DNA of 64,000 bases from Marinibacterium sp. (GTDB lineage: Bacteria > Pseudomonadota > Alphaproteobacteria > Rhodobacterales > Rhodobacteraceae): contig JAOXSC010000138.1 of assembly GCA_025800215.1 (NCBI GenBank), forward strand, positions 1 to 64,000, read 5' to 3'. Under the pieces are notes generated by a model, which had not been told where the DNA came from, did no database searches, and was given only the letters and a program-made list of their open reading frames with translations. Positions within the stretch are counted from its first letter, which is position 1. Each line of letters opens with the position of its first letter. Of the stretch, positions 47,584-57,443 are shown piece after piece. The translations under genes were made by a program, and so were the position numbers.

Positions 47584-48308
47584 GCGAACCAGCGCAGCAC
47601 CTCATCGACGCCATGCGCCTCGGCCCGGTCGGGCAAGGCGGGGCGGTCGATCATGATGACGGGCAGGCCAAGCGCGCGCGCCGCCGCGATCTTGGCATAG
47701 GCCCCGGTGCCGCCTGCGTTCTTGGACACCACAATCTCGATCCCGTGGCGCCGCATCAGCGCCAGATCATCGTCGAAGGTGAAGGGCCCACGCGACACCT
47801 CGACATGGGTCTGCGGCAGCGGCAGCGCCCCCTTGGGCGGATCGACCAGCCGCAGCAGATAGGCGTGCTGCGGGTTCGGGGCGAATTCGGCCAGATGCAT
47901 GCGCCCCACCGCCAGCATCACCCTCTGCGCCGGGCCGTCCAGCGCGGCAACCGCGCCGGGGATGTCAGGCACGCGGATCCATCGGTCGCCCGTCTGCGCG
48001 GCCCAGGGCGCACGGGTGAGCGCGATCAGCGGCACATCGCTGGCCCGTGCTGCGGCCACGGCATTGCGGCTCATCTGGGCGGCGAAGGGATGGGTGGCGT
48101 CCACAATATGGGATATGCGCTCGGATCTGAGATAGTCGGCCAGACCGTCGGCCCCGCCAAAGCCGCCCACGCGCTGCGGCAACGGCTGGCGCACGGGCCG
48201 CTCAACCCGGCCGGCAAAGGAAATTGTGCCCGGCAGGCCCTGTTCGGCCATCGCGCGGCACAGGGCGGTTGCTTCGGTCGTGCCACCAAGGATCAGGGGG
48301 TTGAACAT
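47556..48308 (-). CDS. cobK: Precorrin-6A reductase
   Basis: 250 residues. NADPH-dependent reduction of precorrin-6A. Motifs LILGGTTEATALCRAMA, HIVDATHPFAAQMS, VSKNAGGTGAYAKIAAA. It lies antisense inside an otherwise plus-strand operon: its ATG (48308) shares bases with the cobL ATG (48307), and it overlaps cobJ at the other end. AAGGAG stands 8 nt upstream, inside cobL. Its promoter must lie within cobL. Confidence 0.94.
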   Translation of the reverse strand: MFNPLILGGTTEATALCRAMAEQGLPGTISFAGRVERPVRQPLPQRVGGFGGADGLADYLRSERISHIVDATHPFAAQMSRNAVAAARASDVPLIALTRAPWAAQTGDRWIRVPDIPGAVAALDGPAQRVMLAVGRMHLAEFAPNPQHAYLLRLVDPPKGALPLPQTHVEVSRGPFTFDDDLALMRRHGIEIVVSKNAGGTGAYAKIAAARALGLPVIMIDRPALPDRAEAHGVDEVLRWFAHAGTDRGV

Positions 48309-49503
48309 GTCTGACGCTCCTTGGCTGGTCATCGTGGGGCTGGGCGAAGATGGACCGGACGGGCTGTCCGCCGCAAGCCGGAATGCCATCGCCAGCGCCG
48401 AAATCGTCATGGGCCCGCCGCGCCATCTGGCACTGCTGGGGGATCTGGACGCCCGAACCGTGGACTGGCCCGTGCCCTTTGCCGACGGCATCGCGCAATT
48501 GCAGGGGTTCCGAGGCCGCAGAACGGTGGTTCTGGCGTCGGGCGATCCGTTCTGGTTCGGCGCGGGCCGGGTGATCGCGGGCACCTTTGCGCACGACGAA
48601 TGGACGGCCCTGCCCGGCCCGTCCTGCTTTTCGCTGGCCGCCGCCCATCTGGGCTGGGGGATCGAAGGAACATCCTGTCTGGGCCTGCACGCCGCCCCGC
48701 TCGCGCGGCTGCGGCCGCATCTGACGCCGGGCGCACAGATCATCGTGACCCTGCGCGATGGCAAGGCGGTGGGCGATCTGGCGGGCTATCTGCGCGACAC
48801 CGGCTTTGGCGCCAGCGCGCTGCATGTGTTCGAAGCCCTGGGCGGGCCAAACCAGATCGTGACCTCGGGCCGGGCCGACACGCTCGGGGGCGCATTCGGG
48901 CACCCGGTCTGTGCTGCCATTGCGGTGGACGGCGCGGCACCTGTGATCACAAAGGCATCGGGCCGCGATGATGCGCTGTTTGACAGCGACGGGGTGATGA
49001 CAAAACGCCCGGTGCGTGCGCTGACCCTGTCGGCGCTGGCACCGAAGGCGCGGGAACGGCTGTGGGACATCGGCGGAGGGTCGGGATCCATCGCCATCGA
49101 ATGGCTGTGGTCCGATCCCACCTGTCAGGCCGTCACCATCGAGCCCCGCGCCGACCGGGCCGCCACCATCCGCGCCAATGCCGCACGGCTGGGTGTGGAC
49201 CGGCTGCAGGTGGTCCATGGCAGCGCGCCCGACGCGCTGGCGGGCCTGCCCGCGCCGGATGCGGTGTTCATCGGCGGCGGGCTGAGCGCCGAGATGCTGG
49301 ATCACCTGACCGCAACGCTTGCCCCCGGCACCCGGCTGGTGGCCAATGCGGTGACGCTGGAAACCGATGCGCTGCTGATCGAGTGGCACGCGCGTCTGGG
49401 CGGCGATCTGATGCGGGTCGAGCTGGCACAGGCGGCACCGCTTGGCCCCAAGCGCGGCTGGAAAGCGGCCTATCCGATCACCCAGTGGAGCGTGACGCTA
49501 TGA
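48307..49503 (+). CDS. cobL: Precorrin-6Y C5,15-methyltransferase (decarboxylating)
   Basis: 398 residues, a fusion of a CbiE-type tetrapyrrole methylase (WLVIVGLGEDGPDGLS at the front, ASGDPFWFGAG) and a CbiT-type methyltransferase (WDIGGGSGSIAIEW from about 255). It methylates C5 and C15 and decarboxylates. AGGGGG lies 6 nt upstream, inside the antisense cobK gene. Confidence 0.94.
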   Translation: MSDAPWLVIVGLGEDGPDGLSAASRNAIASAEIVMGPPRHLALLGDLDARTVDWPVPFADGIAQLQGFRGRRTVVLASGDPFWFGAGRVIAGTFAHDEWTALPGPSCFSLAAAHLGWGIEGTSCLGLHAAPLARLRPHLTPGAQIIVTLRDGKAVGDLAGYLRDTGFGASALHVFEALGGPNQIVTSGRADTLGGAFGHPVCAAIAVDGAAPVITKASGRDDALFDSDGVMTKRPVRALTLSALAPKARERLWDIGGGSGSIAIEWLWSDPTCQAVTIEPRADRAATIRANAARLGVDRLQVVHGSAPDALAGLPAPDAVFIGGGLSAEMLDHLTATLAPGTRLVANAVTLETDALLIEWHARLGGDLMRVELAQAAPLGPKRGWKAAYPITQWSVTL

Positions 49504-49883
49504 TCGTGGCAGGCTTTGGGTTTCGCAGCGGCGCCAGCCGCGACAGCCTGCTGTCGGCGCTGGCGCGGTGCGCCCCGTCGCCCGATGACAGCGCGCCCCG
49601 CCCGCAGGTGCTGGCCAGCGCCCGCGACAAGACCGAAACCGCCGCCTTTCGCGCGCTGGCCCGGCATCTGGCGCTGCCGGTGATCGGGGTGGACGCAGAT
49701 CGGCTGGTCGCGATCGACACGCCCACACGGTCGGCCGCCAGCCAGACCGCGCGCGGCACCGGCAGCGTGGCCGAAGCCGCCGCCCTGGCCGCCGCTGGCC
49801 CCAATGCACGCCTGATCGCCCGGCGCGTGATATCAGATGATGGCCGCGCCACCTGCGCGCTGGCCCAAGGAGACGACACATGA
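49500..49883 (+). CDS. cobE: Cobalamin biosynthesis protein CobE
   Basis: 127 residues. The CobE/CbiG C-terminal domain: [18 protein letters not shown], a [12 protein letters not shown] centre and the end [16 protein letters not shown]. Its reaction is uncertain; it may help form or handle precorrin intermediates. Joined to cobL by ATGA and to cobM by ATGA. Confidence 0.88.
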   Translation: MIVAGFGFRSGASRDSLLSALARCAPSPDDSAPRPQVLASARDKTETAAFRALARHLALPVIGVDADRLVAIDTPTRSAASQTARGTGSVAEAAALAAAGPNARLIARRVISDDGRATCALAQGDDT

Positions 49884-50674
49884 CCGTTCATTTCATCGGC
49901 GCCGGGCCCGGCGCACCCGACCTTCTGACACTGCGTGGCCGCGATCTGATCGCGGCCTGCCCGGTCTGCCTTTATGCCGGATCGCTTGTGCCCGAAGCGG
50001 TGCTGTCGCATTGCCCCGAAGGCGCGCGCATCGTCAACACGGCCGCCATGGATCTGGACGCGATCATCGCCGAAATCCGCAGCGCCCATGACGCCGGGCA
50101 GGATGTGGCGCGACTGCATTCGGGCGATCTGTCGGTGTGGTCGGCCATGGGCGAACAGCTGCGCCGCCTGCGTGCCGAAGGCATCCCGTTTTCGGTCACA
50201 CCCGGCGTGCCCAGCTTTTCCGCCGCCGCCGCCGCGCTTGGGGCCGAACTGACCCTGCCGGGGCTGGCGCAATCGGTGGTGCTGACCCGCACGCCGGGGC
50301 GCGCGTCTTCCATGCCCGAGGGCGAAACGCTGCGCAATTTCGCCGCCACGGGGGCGACGCTGGCCATTCACCTGTCGATCCAGAACCTGGGCCAGGTGGT
50401 GACCGATCTGGCCCCGGCCTATGGTGATGACTGCCCGGTGGCAGTGGTGTTCCGCGCCAGCTGGCCCGACGAACAGATCATCCGCGCGACCCTGTCGACC
50501 ATCGAAGGCACCCTGCCCGATGGCATCACGCGCACCGCGCTGATCCTTGTGGGTCCGGCGCTCGGGGCCGAAGGGTTCGACGAAAGCTGCCTGTATTCCA
50601 CCGATTATGACCGCCGCTATCGCCCGCAAAGCGCCGACAGCCAGTGGGCGACCTGGAGCCATGGCGATGACTGA
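49880..50674 (+). CDS. cobM: Precorrin-4 C11-methyltransferase
   Basis: 264 residues. Makes precorrin-5 from precorrin-4 with [21 protein letters not shown], then [16 protein letters not shown] and [20 protein letters not shown] are characteristic. Overlaps cobB by 8 bp. Confidence 0.95.
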   Translation: MTVHFIGAGPGAPDLLTLRGRDLIAACPVCLYAGSLVPEAVLSHCPEGARIVNTAAMDLDAIIAEIRSAHDAGQDVARLHSGDLSVWSAMGEQLRRLRAEGIPFSVTPGVPSFSAAAAALGAELTLPGLAQSVVLTRTPGRASSMPEGETLRNFAATGATLAIHLSIQNLGQVVTDLAPAYGDDCPVAVVFRASWPDEQIIRATLSTIEGTLPDGITRTALILVGPALGAEGFDESCLYSTDYDRRYRPQSADSQWATWSHGDD

Positions 50675-51998
50675 TCTGCGCGGCCTCATGATCTCGGCCC
50701 CGGCATCGGGGACGGGCAAGACGACGGTGATGCTGGGGCTGTTGCGGGCGCTGGCCGATGACGGGCTGGTGGTCCAGCCCTTCAAGAGCGGGCCGGATTA
50801 CATCGACCCGGCCTTTCATCTGGCCGCCGCCGGGCGGGCATCGTTCAACCTTGATACCTGGGCGATGGATGACGGGCTGCTTGATGCGATCTCGGGCCAG
50901 GCTGCGGGCGCGCAGATCTGCATCGGCGAAGGCTCGATGGGGCTTTATGACGGGGTGGCCACGCGCGGTCAGAGCGGCTTTGGCTCAAGCGCCGAAACCG
51001 CCAAGCGCATGGGCTGGCCGGTGGTTCTGGTGGTCGATGTGGGCGGTCAGGCGCAATCGGCGGCAGCCACGGCGCTTGGGTTTCGCGCCTATGACCCGGA
51101 TCTGCCCTTTGCGGGCGTGATCCTGAACCGTGTCGCCAGCCCGCGCCACGAACGGCTGACGCGTCTGGGGATGGAGCGCGCCGGGATCCCGGTGCTGGGC
51201 GCCCTGCCCCGGCGCGGCGATCTGGCGCTGCCCGAACGTCATCTGGGTCTGATCCAGGCGGTCGAGCATCCCGATCTGGATGCCGCCATTGCAGGCTATG
51301 CCGAATTTCTGCGCGCGCATGTGGATCTGGACGCGATCCGGGGCGCCGCGCAGGGAGCAGCACGGGGTGCCGCACGGGATCCCGGCCAAGGCGTCGCCCT
51401 GCCCACCCCCCCCGCGCAGCGCATCGCGCTGGCACGGGATGCGGCGTTTTCCTTTACCTATCCGCATCTGCTGGAAGGCTGGCGTCAGGCGGGGGCCGAA
51501 ATCCTGCCCTTTTCGCCGTTGGCCGACGAAGCCCCCGATGCCGGCGCCGATCTGGTCTGGCTGCCCGGCGGCTATCCCGAACTGCATGGCGCCACGCTGG
51601 CCGCCGCCGACCGGTTCCGCGCGGGCCTGCACAAACATGCCGAAACCCGGCCCGTGCATGGCGAATGCGGCGGCTATATGGCCCTGGGCGAGGCGCTGAT
51701 CGACAAGGACGGCACCCGCCACCGGATGGCCGGGCTGCTGGGTCTGGTGACCAGCTATGAAAAGCGCAAATTCCACCTGGGCTATCGCCGGGCGGTGCTG
51801 AATGCGGGCATGCCGGGCTTTGGCCCCGGTGCTGCGCTGCGCGGCCATGAATTCCACTATTCCACCATTCTGGAAGAACTCGACGCGCCGCTGGCGGCGG
51901 TGGCCGATGCCGATGGCAACCCGGTGCCGGAAACCGGATCGGTCCGCGGCCATGTGACCGGCACGTTCTTTCACCTGATCACGGGGGAACACACATGA
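50667..51998 (+). CDS. cobB: Hydrogenobyrinate (cobyrinate) a,c-diamide synthase
   Basis: 443 residues. ATP-dependent glutamine amidotransferase that amidates side chains a and c. P-loop [31 protein letters not shown], and C-terminal type-I GATase site [13 protein letters not shown] (active Cys). Start 50667 (8 nt after GGAG) beats ATG 50661. Ends overlapping cobA by 4 bp. Confidence 0.93.
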   Translation: MTDLRGLMISAPASGTGKTTVMLGLLRALADDGLVVQPFKSGPDYIDPAFHLAAAGRASFNLDTWAMDDGLLDAISGQAAGAQICIGEGSMGLYDGVATRGQSGFGSSAETAKRMGWPVVLVVDVGGQAQSAAATALGFRAYDPDLPFAGVILNRVASPRHERLTRLGMERAGIPVLGALPRRGDLALPERHLGLIQAVEHPDLDAAIAGYAEFLRAHVDLDAIRGAAQGAARGAARDPGQGVALPTPPAQRIALARDAAFSFTYPHLLEGWRQAGAEILPFSPLADEAPDAGADLVWLPGGYPELHGATLAAADRFRAGLHKHAETRPVHGECGGYMALGEALIDKDGTRHRMAGLLGLVTSYEKRKFHLGYRRAVLNAGMPGFGPGAALRGHEFHYSTILEELDAPLAAVADADGNPVPETGSVRGHVTGTFFHLITGEHT

Positions 51999-52720
51999 GC
52001 GGCTTTGTCAGCTTTATCGGGTCTGGGCCCGGTGATCCCGAGCTTCTGACCCTGAAGGCGGTCGACCGTCTTGGCCGCGCCGATGCGGTGCTGTTCGACG
52101 ACCTGTCCAGTGGCCCGATCCTGACCCATGCGCGCGACGGCGCCGATCTGGTGGGGGTCGGCAAACGCGCGGGCCGCCCATCGCCCAAGCAGCACCATGT
52201 GAGCCGCCTTCTGGTGGACTACGCCATGACCGGCCAGCGTGTGGTGCGGCTGAAATCCGGCGATGGCGGCATGTTCGGGCGGCTCGAAGAGGAACTTGTC
52301 GCCCTGCGCGAGGCCGGGATCGACTATGAGATCATCCCCGGCATCCCCTCGGCCGTAGCCGCAGCCGCAGCCGCAGGCATCCCGCTGACCCGGCGGCTGA
52401 CCGCGCGCCGGGTGCAGTTTGTCACCGGCCATGACGCCAACGGAGAGCTGCCGCCCGACCTCAACCTCGACGCGCTGGCCGATCCATCGGCCAGCACGGT
52501 GGTGTTCATGGGCAAACGGACCTTTCCCAAGCTGGCCGACGCGCTGATCGCGCGCGGCCTGCCCGCCGATCAGCCCGCCATCCTGGCCGAGGCCGTCAGC
52601 ACCCCCGACCAGGCGCTGCACCGCACCACCGTGTCGGATCTGGCGACCCGCCTTGCCGGAGAAATCGGCAGCACGCCTGCGCTGATCCTCTATGGCCCGC
52701 TGGCCGAAGGCGACATCTGA
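51995..52720 (+). CDS. cobA: Uroporphyrinogen-III C-methyltransferase
   Basis: 241 residues. Adds methyls at C2 and C7 to give precorrin-2, the entry to corrin and sirohaem. Motifs VSFIGSGPGDPELLTLKAV, GKRAGRPSPKQH, VRLKSGDGGMFGR. No sirohaem-synthase domain, so monofunctional. ATGA link to cobB. Confidence 0.94.
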   Translation: MSGFVSFIGSGPGDPELLTLKAVDRLGRADAVLFDDLSSGPILTHARDGADLVGVGKRAGRPSPKQHHVSRLLVDYAMTGQRVVRLKSGDGGMFGRLEEELVALREAGIDYEIIPGIPSAVAAAAAAGIPLTRRLTARRVQFVTGHDANGELPPDLNLDALADPSASTVVFMGKRTFPKLADALIARGLPADQPAILAEAVSTPDQALHRTTVSDLATRLAGEIGSTPALILYGPLAEGDI

Positions 52721-52761
52721 CACCGTTTGGCGGGCCCCGAGCCCCCTTGAAAGGACTGCAC

Positions 52762-53502
52762 ATGGATCTGTTTCTGATCGGTATCGGCACCGGCAACCCC
52801 GACCATGTCACGGGCGAAGCACTGCGCGCGTTGCGGGACGCGCAGCTGATCCTGATCCCGCGCAAAGGGCCCGACAAGGCCGATCTGGCGGATCTGCGGC
52901 ACCTGATCCTCGACCGCGCCGGTGTCACCGGCAAGGTGGCCGAATTCGACCTGCCGGTGCGCGACCCGTCGCTGCCCTATCTGGATCGGGTGAATCGCTG
53001 GCATGACGAAATCGCGGCGATCTGGGCCGACACCATCGGTAATGCCGGGGCGACAGGGCCGGTTGCGCTGCTGGTCTGGGGCGATCCGGGGCTTTATGAC
53101 AGCACCCTGCGCATCGCCGCCCGGCTGGATCCGGCGCCCACTGTGCGGGTGATCCCCGGCGTGACCGCGATGCAGGCCCTGACATCGGCCCATGCGATCC
53201 CGTTCAATACTCTGGGCGGGGCCGTCATGGTCACCACCGGGCGAAGGCTGCGCGACCATGGCTGGCCCGACGGCGCCGACACCGTGATCGTCATGCTGGA
53301 TGGCGAATGTTCGTTCCAGCATCTTGACCGGCCCGATCTGCATATCTGGTGGGGCGGGTTTCTGGGCATGGCCGAACAGGTTCTCGACAGCGGGCCGCTG
53401 GCCGAAGCGACGCCGCGCATCATTGCCACCCGCGCCGAGGCCCGCGCGCGCCATGGCTGGATCATGGATACCTATCTGCTGCGCCCGCAGGGCGCGCGCT
53501 GA
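52762..53502 (+). CDS. cobF: Precorrin-6A synthase (deacetylating)
   Basis: 246 residues. Removes the acetyl group and methylates at C1 in precorrin-5. Motifs LFLIGIGTGNPDHVTGEAL, LVWGDPGLYDSTLRI and VIPGVTAMQALTSAHAIPF. The aerobic-pathway enzyme with no counterpart in the anaerobic route. Start 52762 follows AAAGGA. Last gene of the run; next gene is convergent. Confidence 0.94.
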   Translation: MDLFLIGIGTGNPDHVTGEALRALRDAQLILIPRKGPDKADLADLRHLILDRAGVTGKVAEFDLPVRDPSLPYLDRVNRWHDEIAAIWADTIGNAGATGPVALLVWGDPGLYDSTLRIAARLDPAPTVRVIPGVTAMQALTSAHAIPFNTLGGAVMVTTGRRLRDHGWPDGADTVIVMLDGECSFQHLDRPDLHIWWGGFLGMAEQVLDSGPLAEATPRIIATRAEARARHGWIMDTYLLRPQGAR

Positions 53503-53533
53503 CGCCTGCCGCCGGACGCCCACGCGATCCGCC

Positions 53534-54622
53534 CTAGCGCGGCTTCATCGATCTGCCATCGCGGAACAGGTGCAGCTTGTCGGGGCGCGCGGTCAGCCGA
53601 ATGTCGGTCCCACGCAGGGCGCTGCGGGTGCCGGGCAACTTGGCGATCCGCGCGTCGCCGGGCCCCTCTTCGCCCAGATAAAGCAGCGTGTGTTCGCCAA
53701 GCGCTTCGGTGATCGCCACGCGCCCGCCCAACACATAGTCGCCTGTCGTTTCCTCAAGATCCTCGGGGCGCACGCCCAGATTGACCGCCGCGCCCAGATC
53801 TTCGGCCCCGGTGGGGATCGCCACCAGCGCCTGCCCGCCACCATCCAGCGCCACGCGGGTCTGCGCCCCGCTCTGCGTGATGCGCCCGGCCAGCAGGTTC
53901 ATCGCGGGCGAGCCGATGAAGCGCGCCACAAATTCGTTTTCGGGACTGTCATAAAGCTCTAGCGGTGTGCCCACCTGCGCGATGCCCTTGTTGGCCAGCA
54001 CCACGATACGGCTGGCCAGGGTCATCGCTTCGACCTGATCATGGGTGACATAGATCATCGTGCTGTCGGGCATCTGTTCCTTGAGCTGCGCGATCTCGAT
54101 CCTTGTGGCCACACGCAGCGCCGCATCCAGGTTCGACAGCGGTTCATCGAACAGATAGACCTTGGGATCGCGCACGATGGCGCGCCCGATCGCCACGCGC
54201 TGGCGCTGCCCCCCTGACAGGGCCTTGGGCAGGCGATCCAGGTAATCGGTCAGCTGCAGCTTTTCGGCGGCGGCGGCGACGGCGGCGTCGATCTCGGTCC
54301 GCGATTTGCGCGCCAGTTTCAGCGCAAAGGCCATGTTTTCGCGCACCGTCATATGCGGATAGAGCGCATAGGACTGGAACACCATGGCAATGCCGCGCTG
54401 CGCAGGGGGGATGTCATTGACCACACGGCCTTCGATTTCAAGCACCCCGTCCGAGATGCTTTCAAGCCCCGCAATCATCCGCAACAGCGTGGATTTCCCG
54501 CACCCGGACGGGCCCACAAAGACGATCAGTTCACCGCGCGCGATCTCAAGGTCGATGTCGCGCAGCACCTCGACCGTGCCGCCATAGCGTTTGGCAACGC
54601 CGCTGAGCCTCAGTTCCGCCAT
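53534..54622 (-). CDS. aglK: Alpha-glucoside ABC transporter ATPase (MalK/UgpC family)
   Basis: 362 residues. Walker A GPSGCGKST near 38, signature LSGGQRQRVAIG, Walker B VYLFDEPLSNLDA, and a C-terminal TOBE/MalK domain after about 240. Energises AglFG. Gene order (aglE-F-G-A-K) matches the rhizobial alpha-glucoside operon; the start is 15 bp after the aglA stop. Confidence 0.93.
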   Translation of the reverse strand: MAELRLSGVAKRYGGTVEVLRDIDLEIARGELIVFVGPSGCGKSTLLRMIAGLESISDGVLEIEGRVVNDIPPAQRGIAMVFQSYALYPHMTVRENMAFALKLARKSRTEIDAAVAAAAEKLQLTDYLDRLPKALSGGQRQRVAIGRAIVRDPKVYLFDEPLSNLDAALRVATRIEIAQLKEQMPDSTMIYVTHDQVEAMTLASRIVVLANKGIAQVGTPLELYDSPENEFVARFIGSPAMNLLAGRITQSGAQTRVALDGGGQALVAIPTGAEDLGAAVNLGVRPEDLEETTGDYVLGGRVAITEALGEHTLLYLGEEGPGDARIAKLPGTRSALRGTDIRLTARPDKLHLFRDGRSMKPR

Positions 54623-54637
54623 CGCCTCCCCTCCTTT

Positions 54638-56284
54638 TCAGCGCCGGGCCAGGATGGCAAAGCCCCATCCCCCCAACCTCAGCCGCCCGCCATCGGGCGC
54701 CGCACCGCCCAGCGCGTCCGCGACGCTTTGCCATGAGCCGCCCAGTTCGGTGTCCACCGGATCATCCCCCATGTTAAAGAGGCATCTCAGCTGCGCACCG
54801 TCATGGCGGCGGGTAAAGGACAGCAGCGTGCCATCTGCCATCACATCATCCATCGCCCCCTTGGCCAGCGCCGGATGGGCCCGGCGCAGCTGCAGCGCCA
54901 GACGGTAGAAGGCCAGCATTGACGTCGGATCACCATCCTGCGCGGCCACGTTGCGGGCCATGTGATCGGCGCTGACGGGCAACCAGGGCTGGGCGGCCGA
55001 AAACCCCGCGGTATTGGTCGCTTCCCACACCATCGGGGTGCGACAGCCGTCGCGGCCTTTGAATTCGGGCCAGAATTCGATGCCATAGGGATCCTGCAAG
55101 TCGTCAAAGGCAAGCTCGGCCTCGCTCAGGCCCAGCTCTTCGCCCTGATAAAGGCAGACCGACCCGCGCAGGCACATCATCAGCGCGGTGTGACAGCGCT
55201 GCCCCTGGGCGCTGAGCCCCCAGCGGGTGGTATGGCGGGGCACGTCATGGTTGGAGTAGGCCCAGCAGGCCCAGCCATCACCCGCCACCGCATCCACATG
55301 GGCAAAGACATCGCGGATCCGGCCCGGTGTCAGCGGCTCGGCCCAGAGCAGTTCGAACGCATAGCACATGTGCACGCCGGTGGTGCCCGCCGTGTAGGCG
55401 CCCAGAATCTCAAGCCCTTTCTGGGCATCGCCCACCTCGCCCAGGGCGGCGGTGCCGGGATAGGCATCAAGCAGCGCCCGGAACCGGGCCAGAAAGCCCA
55501 GATTGTCGGGGTGGTTCTTGGAATAGAGGTGCAGCTGGTGGTTATAGGGGTTCACCGATGGCGCAATCGTGTCGATACGCTGATCCAGCGGCAGCGGCGG
55601 ATTGTCTCGCAGCTGCGGATCATGCATGTAGAAATTGATCGTGTCCAGCCGGTACCCATCCACCCCGCGATCCAGCCAGAACCGCGTCACCTCAAGCAGG
55701 GCATCCTGAACGGCGCGGGTGTGCAGGTTCAGATCGGGCTGGCTGGTCAGGAAATTGTGCAGATAATATTGCTCGCGCCGGCTGTCCCACTGCCAGGCCG
55801 ATCCCCCAAAGATCGACAGCCAGTTGTTGGGCGGTGTGCCATCGGGGCGGGGGTCGGCCCAGACATACCAGTCCGATTTCGGCCCGTCGCGCGACGCGCG
55901 GCTTTCGGCAAACCACGGGTGCTGGTCGGATGTGTGCGACAGCACCAGATCAATCATCACCCGGATGCCGCGCGCATGGGCCGCCGCGATCAGTTCGTCG
56001 AAATCATCCAGCGTGCCGAACATCGGGTCGATGTCGCAATAATCGGACACGTCATAGCCGAAATCCTTCATCGGAGACCTGAAGAACGGCGAAATCCAGA
56101 TCGCATCCACCCCCAGCGACGCGATGTAATCCATCCGCATGGTGATGCCCCGGATGTCTCCGATCCCGTCGTCATTGCTGTCCTGAAACGACCGGGGATA
56201 GATCTGATAGATCACGCCGCCGCGCCACCAGTCGGTATCTGTGCGGTCGCGGGCGTCAAAGCCTGTGGGATGGATGGCAGTCAT
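54638..56284 (-). CDS. aglA: Alpha-glucosidase (GH13)
   Basis: 548 residues. GH13 barrel: WWRGGVIYQIYPRSFQDSN, the nucleophile Asp in DGYRLDTINFYMHD, the acid in TAALGEVGDA and the third site YSNHDVPR. No signal peptide, so it works in the cytosol on imported alpha-glucosides such as sucrose, maltose or trehalose. The frame is open above to 56437, but MTAIHPTGF at 56284 with AGGA upstream fits the family. Confidence 0.93.
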   Translation of the reverse strand: MTAIHPTGFDARDRTDTDWWRGGVIYQIYPRSFQDSNDDGIGDIRGITMRMDYIASLGVDAIWISPFFRSPMKDFGYDVSDYCDIDPMFGTLDDFDELIAAAHARGIRVMIDLVLSHTSDQHPWFAESRASRDGPKSDWYVWADPRPDGTPPNNWLSIFGGSAWQWDSRREQYYLHNFLTSQPDLNLHTRAVQDALLEVTRFWLDRGVDGYRLDTINFYMHDPQLRDNPPLPLDQRIDTIAPSVNPYNHQLHLYSKNHPDNLGFLARFRALLDAYPGTAALGEVGDAQKGLEILGAYTAGTTGVHMCYAFELLWAEPLTPGRIRDVFAHVDAVAGDGWACWAYSNHDVPRHTTRWGLSAQGQRCHTALMMCLRGSVCLYQGEELGLSEAELAFDDLQDPYGIEFWPEFKGRDGCRTPMVWEATNTAGFSAAQPWLPVSADHMARNVAAQDGDPTSMLAFYRLALQLRRAHPALAKGAMDDVMADGTLLSFTRRHDGAQLRCLFNMGDDPVDTELGGSWQSVADALGGAAPDGGRLRLGGWGFAILARR

Positions 56285-56294
56285 CACGGTTGTC

Positions 56295-57443
56295 CTATTT
56301 GACAGAGCCGGCCAGCAGGCCGCGCACAAGATAGCGTTGCATGGCAAAGAACACCAAAAGTGGCACCGCAATCGACACGAATGCCGCCGTGGCCAGGATT
56401 TCCCAGTTGCCGCCGCGCGTGCCCAGAAGTTCGACAATCTGGTTGGTCATTACCGTGGTCCGGCCCGACGCGTCGATCAGAAACACCTTGGCCACCAGCA
56501 GATCATTCCAGGTCCACAGGAACTGAAAGATCGCAAAGGATGCCAGCGCCGGAAAGCTCAGCGGCAGGATGATGCGGGTGAAGATCTGGAATTCCGTCGC
56601 CCCGTCCACGCGGGCATTTTCGATGATGTCGCGCGGCAGGCTGACCATGTAGTTGCGCAGCAGATAGATCGCCAGCGGCAGGCCGAACCCGGTATGGGCC
56701 AGCCACACGCCCAGATACCCTTTGCCGATGCCAATGCTGTTGTGGAATTTCAGCAGTGGGATCAGCGCCAGTTGCAGCGGCACCACCAGCAGCCCGACAA
56801 TGGCCGCAATCAGCAGCGCACGCCCCGGAAAATCCATCCAGGCCAGCGCATAGGCGGCAAAGGCGGCCACCAGAATGGGAATGATCGTGGCCGGGATCGT
56901 CACCGTCAGGGTGTTGAAGAACGCCTTGGCCATATTGTCCTGCCCGTCGCCCGACAGCAGCACCGTGCGATAATTGTCCAGCGTGAAATCCGGCGGGCTA
57001 AGCGCGGTGACAAAGACCCGCTGGCCGCGCGTGCCCCCGAAGGGCTCGGTATGTTCCATCCGGTAGCTGCCATCGGCGGCCACCGTGATCGTCCCGCCCC
57101 GGCGCAGCGGCGCGACGTCGCCGGGGCCAAAGGCGTCAAAGGCGCGCGACGAAATCCCCCAGCGTTCGACGCTGCCGCTCTGACCCGCTTCAAAAAGGGT
57201 GCCTGCGATCACGTAAACCGCGCCCTCCTGCATCTGGGTCTCGGGGGGGGCAGCGCGCAGGGTCAGGCTGATCTGCGATGGGAACAGCGCCTTCCACCAG
57301 CCGCTGGCCGCGATCTGGTCGGCGCTTCGGAACGACGATACCAGCAGGCCGAAGGTCGGGAACAGCCACAGCACCACCAGCGCCACCACGGACAGGTTGA
57401 CCGCCCAGCTCAGCGCCGATCTATGGCCCGCAACCCCGGACAT
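56295..57443 (-). CDS. aglG: Alpha-glucoside ABC transporter permease AglG
   Basis: 382-residue inner-membrane permease. Six helices at the C-terminal 240 residues with the EAA loop ENARVDGATEFQIFTRIILPL. A long periplasmic insert (about 70-160) rich in Trp and Gly is characteristic of AglG. Overlaps aglF by one base. Confidence 0.92.
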   Translation of the reverse strand: MSGVAGHRSALSWAVNLSVVALVVLWLFPTFGLLVSSFRSADQIAASGWWKALFPSQISLTLRAAPPETQMQEGAVYVIAGTLFEAGQSGSVERWGISSRAFDAFGPGDVAPLRRGGTITVAADGSYRMEHTEPFGGTRGQRVFVTALSPPDFTLDNYRTVLLSGDGQDNMAKAFFNTLTVTIPATIIPILVAAFAAYALAWMDFPGRALLIAAIVGLLVVPLQLALIPLLKFHNSIGIGKGYLGVWLAHTGFGLPLAIYLLRNYMVSLPRDIIENARVDGATEFQIFTRIILPLSFPALASFAIFQFLWTWNDLLVAKVFLIDASGRTTVMTNQIVELLGTRGGNWEILATAAFVSIAVPLLVFFAMQRYLVRGLLAGSVK

